Assembly (NCBI GenBank): GCA_002347265.1
Contig: DDYB01000025.1
Location: 1-64,000, forward strand
DNA: 64,000 nt
DNA from: Desulfobacteraceae bacterium UBA2245
GTDB taxonomy: Bacteria > Desulfobacterota > Desulfobacteria > Desulfobacterales > UBA2245
Direction of reading: 5' to 3'
The translations under genes were made by a program, and so were the position numbers. The number at the start of each line of letters is the position of its first letter. Within the stretch, counting starts at the first letter, position 1. A model generated the notes under the pieces. The model was not told where the DNA came from, made no database searches, and worked only from the letters and a program-made list of their open reading frames with translations. This document shows, piece by piece, positions 60,907-64,000 of the stretch.

Positions 60907-62880
60907 TTACTTTCGCAGCATCTCCCGGATGGATTTCGGGCGATCCACGACATATCCCTGGATCGCGTCGACGTTCAGTTCCCTGAGAATTTGCACCTGC
61001 TGTTCGGTTTCCACCCCTTCCGCGATTACCATGATGTCAATGCTGTGGGCGACGCTGCACAATGAGCCGATGAAGAAGCGGCTGTCGCTTTCCTTGTCCT
61101 TGAGCTCTCCGGTGTACGCCCGGTCGATCTTGACATAGTCGGGACGTATGGATTTGAGATACCCCAAGTTGGAGAAGCTCTGCCCGTAGTGATCGAGACT
61201 CATGGCATGGCCGAGTCCGCGCACGAAGGCGCTGAATTCCTTCACCATCTCCGGATTCTGCAACGCGCCGAATTCGGCAAATTCAAAAATGATCCGCGGC
61301 GCCGACTGAGGCAGACTCTTTAACGAGGATTGGAGCCATTGCCGGAACAAACCATCCTTCAGGGATGCAGGAGAGAGGTTCACCGCGATGTTTCCGGAAT
61401 CTAACTGGCTGCGGTCAAGCCGCATCACCTCTTCGATGACGATGCGATCTATGGAGGACATGAGCTTGAGACGTTCGGCCAGAGGCAAGAACACTCCCGC
61501 GCTCAGCAGTTTGCCGTCTTCCTGGATGATTCGGGAGAAGATCTCCAGATGGAGGATTTGATTACTCTCCGCCGTCTTTACGACGGGCTGGGCGTCCAGA
61601 TGGATACTACGTTTTCTGAGGGCATTTTCAAGCAATTCCTTCCACTGCTGCTGCCCAAGCGGCATTTTGTCTGTTTCTTCGGTAATCGCGCGGACGCTCC
61701 AGCCGTTGGGTCCCGTCTGCCTGGCGACGGCCAGAGCAAAATCCGCTTCCGAAAGCAGGCGGCCGAGCGTTACGTTGGATTCATAGGTCGCAGCCCCTAC
61801 GTAACCGATATTATCTGTAACGGCTAACCTCTCTGCGGCAATCCGGCTCATCTGAGTGGCGATTTCGCCGGCGATTTTCTCCGCGTCCCAGGACGGAGCG
61901 TCCGGAAGGAAGATGCCGAAGTCTCCTCCCGTGAGACGGGAGAGAACGCAGCTTTCACATATTCGTGTGGCATCCTGAAGTTGTGCGGCTATCCTTTTCA
62001 GAAATGCATCTCCGGCCTGAAAACCCTTATTCTGGTTGAGCTTGTCCAGATCGTTCAGCTTGACCAGCAGTAAAATTCCCTTTGTGACGCTGTCCCGGCG
62101 ATCGAGCCGGGCAGAAACCTGGGTCTCGAAGTAGCGGCGGTTGCCCAGTCCCGTCAGCGGATCATGATAGGCGCGTTCCCGAAGCCCCTCTGCCAGCACG
62201 ACCTGTTCTTCGAACATTTCTTTAACCTTATTCGTCATGCGGTTCATGGCTTCGACCACTCGCTTGAGCTCAATGGTCCACGGTATGCGCTTTTGAATCT
62301 CGTATTCCTTTCTGCAAATGGCGTCCGCCTGCCGTTCGGCCAACACCAGCGGTTTGAGCAGCACTCTCAGCCCCATGCTTCCTGCTGCGAGCACAAAAAT
62401 GCCGCAGGCAACGAACCAAATGGTCGTCCGGATCACATCCTCCCAGAGTGTCTTGTATGCATAACCCGAATGACTCTTCACATAAACTGACCCTGCCTGA
62501 TTCCATCCGGACATGACACTGGCGCTGGCATCGGGGGCTTCCAGCGTGATCCAGCGAATAAACCAGGGAGGCACATTCTCGATGGTCACGTCGAGATTGC
62601 GCTCGATCAGAATATCGCCCCTTATATCCGACAGCTGAATGGAACCGTAATAACCGCGATCAAATACGGCATTGATCATGCTTTCAATGGTCGGCATGTC
62701 CTTTTCGATCACATACTGCGTGATGGACAGCGCAAGAGAGGTTGCCGTATCCTGTGCATGGGACTCGAGCTGATCCGCCAGGAACGTGCGCGTGGTTTCT
62801 ATTTTGGCAAGCCAGGTTCCGGTAAAGAGAATGAAAAACAAGGCAAGGGTAAAAATGATCAGTTGTCGATAAAGCGTCAT
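60907..62880 (-). CDS. lapD: LapD-like c-di-GMP receptor with degenerate GGDEF and EAL domains
   Basis: 657 aa. An N-terminal helix (6-24) is followed by a periplasmic LapD/MoxY-type domain (about 25-150), a second membrane helix (about 152-172), HAMP, GGDEF and EAL domains. The GGDEF signature is GGDFG (318-322) and the EAL motif reads LEIFSR (445-450), so neither is expected to be catalytic. The later AEGVETEQQ motif is kept. It likely senses cytoplasmic c-di-GMP and sequesters LapG in the periplasm. It is 15 nt downstream of lapG. Confidence 0.93.
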   Translation of the reverse strand: MTLYRQLIIFTLALFFILFTGTWLAKIETTRTFLADQLESHAQDTATSLALSITQYVIEKDMPTIESMINAVFDRGYYGSIQLSDIRGDILIERNLDVTIENVPPWFIRWITLEAPDASASVMSGWNQAGSVYVKSHSGYAYKTLWEDVIRTTIWFVACGIFVLAAGSMGLRVLLKPLVLAERQADAICRKEYEIQKRIPWTIELKRVVEAMNRMTNKVKEMFEEQVVLAEGLRERAYHDPLTGLGNRRYFETQVSARLDRRDSVTKGILLLVKLNDLDKLNQNKGFQAGDAFLKRIAAQLQDATRICESCVLSRLTGGDFGIFLPDAPSWDAEKIAGEIATQMSRIAAERLAVTDNIGYVGAATYESNVTLGRLLSEADFALAVARQTGPNGWSVRAITEETDKMPLGQQQWKELLENALRKRSIHLDAQPVVKTAESNQILHLEIFSRIIQEDGKLLSAGVFLPLAERLKLMSSIDRIVIEEVMRLDRSQLDSGNIAVNLSPASLKDGLFRQWLQSSLKSLPQSAPRIIFEFAEFGALQNPEMVKEFSAFVRGLGHAMSLDHYGQSFSNLGYLKSIRPDYVKIDRAYTGELKDKESDSRFFIGSLCSVAHSIDIMVIAEGVETEQQVQILRELNVDAIQGYVVDRPKSIREMLRK

Positions 62881-62895
62881 GTTTCCGCCCTCATT

Positions 62896-63615
62896 TTACA
62901 GTTTGCTCTCCGATAGTTTTTTCTGCAGATTCCGCCAGGGCTTGAGCCGTTCGCTTCTTGCGGGGAGTTTTCCCTGAGACCGCTGTTTGGCCGTCCAGAG
63001 GCCGCTGCCGTTGAAGCCCAGGACGGGCAGCAGGTCGGGCCGCTTCGATGCGGGCGCGATGCCGTCGATGAGATTGTCGAGAATCAGCGGTTCGGCTTCC
63101 GGTGTGCTGTAATAAGACAAAACCATGTGGGCGATTCCGTACTGAAGGGCCTTGACGTACATGATGTTCAGTCTTTCTTCCTTCACCCCGATCTCTTTGA
63201 GGGTGAAAAACTTGGCGATCGCGAAATCCTCGCAATCCCCTGCATTCCTGCAGAGAAATTCGAGGGGGGTGGCCCAGTAATCCTTCACCCCCCAGACTTC
63301 GATATCGCTGGCGTACCGGATCCGGGTGTTGAAGAACTGGTTGACCTTCTCGAGTTTTTCCAGGTCCGATTTGCTTCTATCCGTCGTACGGATGATGTCT
63401 TCCCATTCCAGCAGACGCGTTGCCGCGTCTTTGCCGTACTTGATCTCCGCCTGCTTCAAAAGTTCCCGATTGATCCGGAAGCTTTCATCCATTCCGGCGC
63501 TGGAAACAGCCGCCGCTGTGAAAAAGATCAAAATCAGCCGGAAAGACCTGTTTCTGACGGTATGTCCGATGAAGGCGGCCAGAGTCGATCCGTACCGCGA
63601 CTTTGCAGGATCCAT
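62896..63615 (-). CDS. lapG: LapG-type periplasmic cysteine protease
   Basis: 239 aa with an N-terminal hydrophobic export signal (FRLILIFFTAAAVSSAG). It is a BTLCP transglutaminase-like protease. The Cys128-His163-Asp180 spacing (35 and 17 residues) equals that reported for LapG in Legionella and Pseudomonas, and the DCED motif (127-130) matches the calcium site. It should cut the adhesin at its TAAG site unless LapD binds it. It is followed by lapD on the same strand. Confidence 0.93.
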   Translation of the reverse strand: MDPAKSRYGSTLAAFIGHTVRNRSFRLILIFFTAAAVSSAGMDESFRINRELLKQAEIKYGKDAATRLLEWEDIIRTTDRSKSDLEKLEKVNQFFNTRIRYASDIEVWGVKDYWATPLEFLCRNAGDCEDFAIAKFFTLKEIGVKEERLNIMYVKALQYGIAHMVLSYYSTPEAEPLILDNLIDGIAPASKRPDLLPVLGFNGSGLWTAKQRSQGKLPARSERLKPWRNLQKKLSESKL

Positions 63616-63920
63616 CCTTCCGATTTTTCCGACCTCCTCAAAATCATGTTGATCCCGGAAAAACGCGAAAAATCACGATGCCGTTTTCCCGGCGCAGCCG
63701 CTTCTTTATAGAACCACTGTTGCATATATAAATAACCTTTGAAAATGGATCCGCACGTGGCGAATCCATTATTCAAAGGTTATACAGAACGTTGATGCGA
63801 CTTTTGAGAGGAGGGGCTTCCGCTTTCTAATCCGGGTTGCGGGAATTATATTGCCCCGGATCGCCTGACTGTCTCCTCCGTCTGGGGAGACTCAATTTCC
63901 TGCGGAGCATCCGCCGCCCA
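63616..63920. other. Intergenic region upstream of lapG
   Basis: 305 nt containing a 50-bp imperfect palindrome (63733-63782) and a weaker hairpin GTCTCC / GGAGAC near 63869-63887. No ORF that I can support. Confidence 0.5.
63733..63782. repeat. 50-bp imperfect inverted repeat upstream of lapG
   Basis: TAACCTTTGAAAATGGATCC pairs with the inverse on the right arm ending CAAAGGTTA, with a one-base bulge and one mismatch near the GCACGTGGC centre. It lies between the stop of the gene cut by the window end and lapG. It could be a terminator with a poor T tract, or a protein or RNA site. Confidence 0.6.
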
Positions 63921-64000
63921 TTATTCTTTCGCGGTCGCAGCCTCGGCGCCGGCATCCGTCGACGCTTCTTCGACGATACTTGCTTCAGGCCACTCCAGAC
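63921..64000 (-). CDS. C-terminal fragment of a gene cut by the window end
   Basis: The last 25 codons of a minus-strand frame (LEWPEASIVEEASTDAGAEA then ATAKE and TAA) are read inward from the window edge. The frame is alanine- and glutamate-rich and GC-rich at third positions, like real genes here. The protein cannot be identified. By position it could be the missing outer-membrane channel of the secretion system, but this is a guess. Confidence 0.4.
   Translation of the reverse strand, partial: LEWPEASIVEEASTDAGAEAATAKE

Noticed and set aside
60907..62880. Active diguanylate cyclase or phosphodiesterase
   Set aside because: GGDFG and LEIFSR replace the catalytic motifs, and the lapG neighbour indicates a LapD-type receptor.

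Overview
The window looks like a chromosomal segment of a strictly anaerobic or microaerophilic Gram-negative bacterium, most likely a Desulfobacterota member of the Desulfobacterales type. This is an inference from gene content: an acyl-CoA dehydrogenase with EtfBA, a DUF362/polyferredoxin redox cluster, an aminodideoxyheptulosonate-synthase-like aldolase, B12-riboswitch-controlled cobamide genes and a Lap-type adhesion system. There is no rRNA or other taxonomic marker. Almost all genes are chromosomal housekeeping or accessory genes. I saw no phage genes, IS transposases, tRNAs or CRISPR arrays.

Layout. 0.2-4 kb (minus): moxR-DUF58-TgpA-like transglutaminase operon, with moxR broken by one extra base in an A10 run. 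4.4-5.5 kb: a FlK-type thioesterase and an orphan protein. 6.2-10.5 kb: cobU-cobS-cobC/D-cbiB-cbiR, for late cobamide assembly and remodeling. 10.8-12.9 kb: two stand-alone receivers, a tandem ACT protein and a small ORF. 12.9-16.5 kb: B12 riboswitch plus terminator, then a Zn dehydrogenase, a divergent TrpD paralog and cobT. 16.6-20.9 kb: a second B12 riboswitch plus terminator, a BtuB-like receptor, then exbB-exbD-tonB. 21-25.5 kb: DEAD-box helicase, YhbY, and a large class III cyclase-like protein (minus). 25.7-30.9 kb: DUF6599, Tat-exported DUF362, membrane polyferredoxin and Tat-exported aldo/keto reductase. 30.9-33.6 kb (minus): AEC transporter, methyltransferase, thiL. 33.9-37.5 kb: acyl-CoA ligase, aldolase-type synthase, Fe superoxide dismutase. 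37.7-41.5 kb: TetR regulator with two operator-like sites, acyl-CoA dehydrogenase, etfB, etfA. 41.5-46.5 kb: MFS transporter, SnoaL-like protein, two orphan proteins, MBL hydrolase, beta-propeller glycosyl protein. 46.6-51.2 kb: beta-helix protein, MBOAT O-acyltransferase and its SGNH-like partner. 51.4-63.6 kb: a nearly complete Lap (c-di-GMP-gated adhesin retention) system.

Two systems stand out. First, the cobamide genes together can form a remodeling loop: uptake by the riboswitched TonB receptor, phosphodiester cleavage by CbiR, reactivation by CobU, a new lower ligand activated by CobT, and joining by CobS. Inserted in the cobT operon are a dehydrogenase and a TrpD paralog that has lost the residues that read anthranilate, which suggests an undescribed lower-ligand or phosphoribosyl step. 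Second, the adhesin carries a TAAG site after its N-terminal retention module. LapG has the Cys/His/Asp spacing of known LapG proteases, LapD has degenerate GGDEF and EAL domains, and a dedicated ABC exporter and adaptor are present. The adhesin lacks recognisable RTX repeats, contains five almost identical 339-bp tandem units, and its exporter operon ends in a regulator without the receiver aspartate.
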